From assembly GCA_015654715.1 (NCBI GenBank), contig JAATGK010000495.1, forward strand, positions 1-6,931: 6,931 bases of DNA, in the 5' to 3' direction. Each line of letters starts with the position of its first letter. Within the stretch, counting starts at the first letter, position 1. A program made the position numbers and the translations under genes. The stretch comes from Alphaproteobacteria bacterium (GTDB lineage Bacteria > Pseudomonadota > Alphaproteobacteria > Micropepsales > Micropepsaceae). The notes below the pieces were generated by a model, which worked only from the letters and a program-made list of their open reading frames with translations, searched no databases and had not been told where the DNA came from. Positions 6,872 to 6,931 of this stretch are shown here, in pieces.

Positions 6872-6931
6872 TCAGTGCTTGGTGGCGCAGCCGTCCCAGA
6901 ACGCCTTCACCTTGGCGAAGAAGCCTTCGCA
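6872..6931 (-). CDS. dnaJ: Probable chaperone DnaJ, C-terminal end (rest outside the window)
   Basis: An open minus-strand frame enters from the right edge and ends at TGA 6872-6874, encoding 19 residues: CEGFFAKVKAFWDGCATKH. The EGFFAKVKxFWDG pattern is the usual C-terminal tail of alphaproteobacterial DnaJ, the J-domain co-chaperone of DnaK. The downstream PmtA-like gene is the neighbour expected for dnaJ in this class. Only the tail is visible, so the J domain and zinc fingers cannot be checked. The final CATKH is longer and more cysteine-containing than the tails I recall. Confidence 0.65.
   Translation of the reverse strand, partial: CEGFFAKVKAFWDGCATKH

Overview
The window looks like ordinary chromosomal DNA from a GC-rich alphaproteobacterium. 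Four genes can be recognised: polA, moeB/thiF, the ATP-type pckA, and a Sinorhizobium-type phospholipid methyltransferase directly behind what looks like the end of dnaJ. The dnaJ-pmtA order is known from Rhizobiales and related lineages. No insertion sequence, phage gene, tRNA, rRNA or CRISPR array is visible. I cannot name the genus.

Layout from left to right. Bases 1-213 (+) are the last 70 codons of DNA polymerase I. A 44-bp convergent gap holding a hairpin follows. Then come two minus-strand genes, 258-1760 and 1824-3539. They are diverged tandem paralogs of a protein family I do not recognise. They share the whole ~480-residue helical body, and only the upstream, longer copy carries an extra ~70-residue N-terminal domain. 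A candidate promoter and a terminator-like hairpin lie between this pair and the next minus-strand gene, the MoeB/ThiF/HesA-type adenylyltransferase (3680-4438). A 248-bp divergent intergenic region (4439-4686) carries an extended inverted repeat and a GAAAC direct repeat, and leads to pckA (4687-6291, +). Converging on pckA with 36 bp between is the PmtA-like methyltransferase (6328-6870, -). It starts at a GTG one base after the stop of the dnaJ-like 3' end (6872-6931, -).

Functionally this is a mosaic of housekeeping genes: DNA repair and replication, sulfur-carrier activation for molybdopterin or thiamin, gluconeogenesis, membrane phospholipid methylation and protein folding. They do not form one pathway. 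The part with real novelty potential is the paralogous pair of unknown function. The intergenic repeats flanking moeB and pckA are the next most interesting. All other long open frames, including a 571-codon frame antisense to pckA, are explained as GC-rich shadows of the genes listed.
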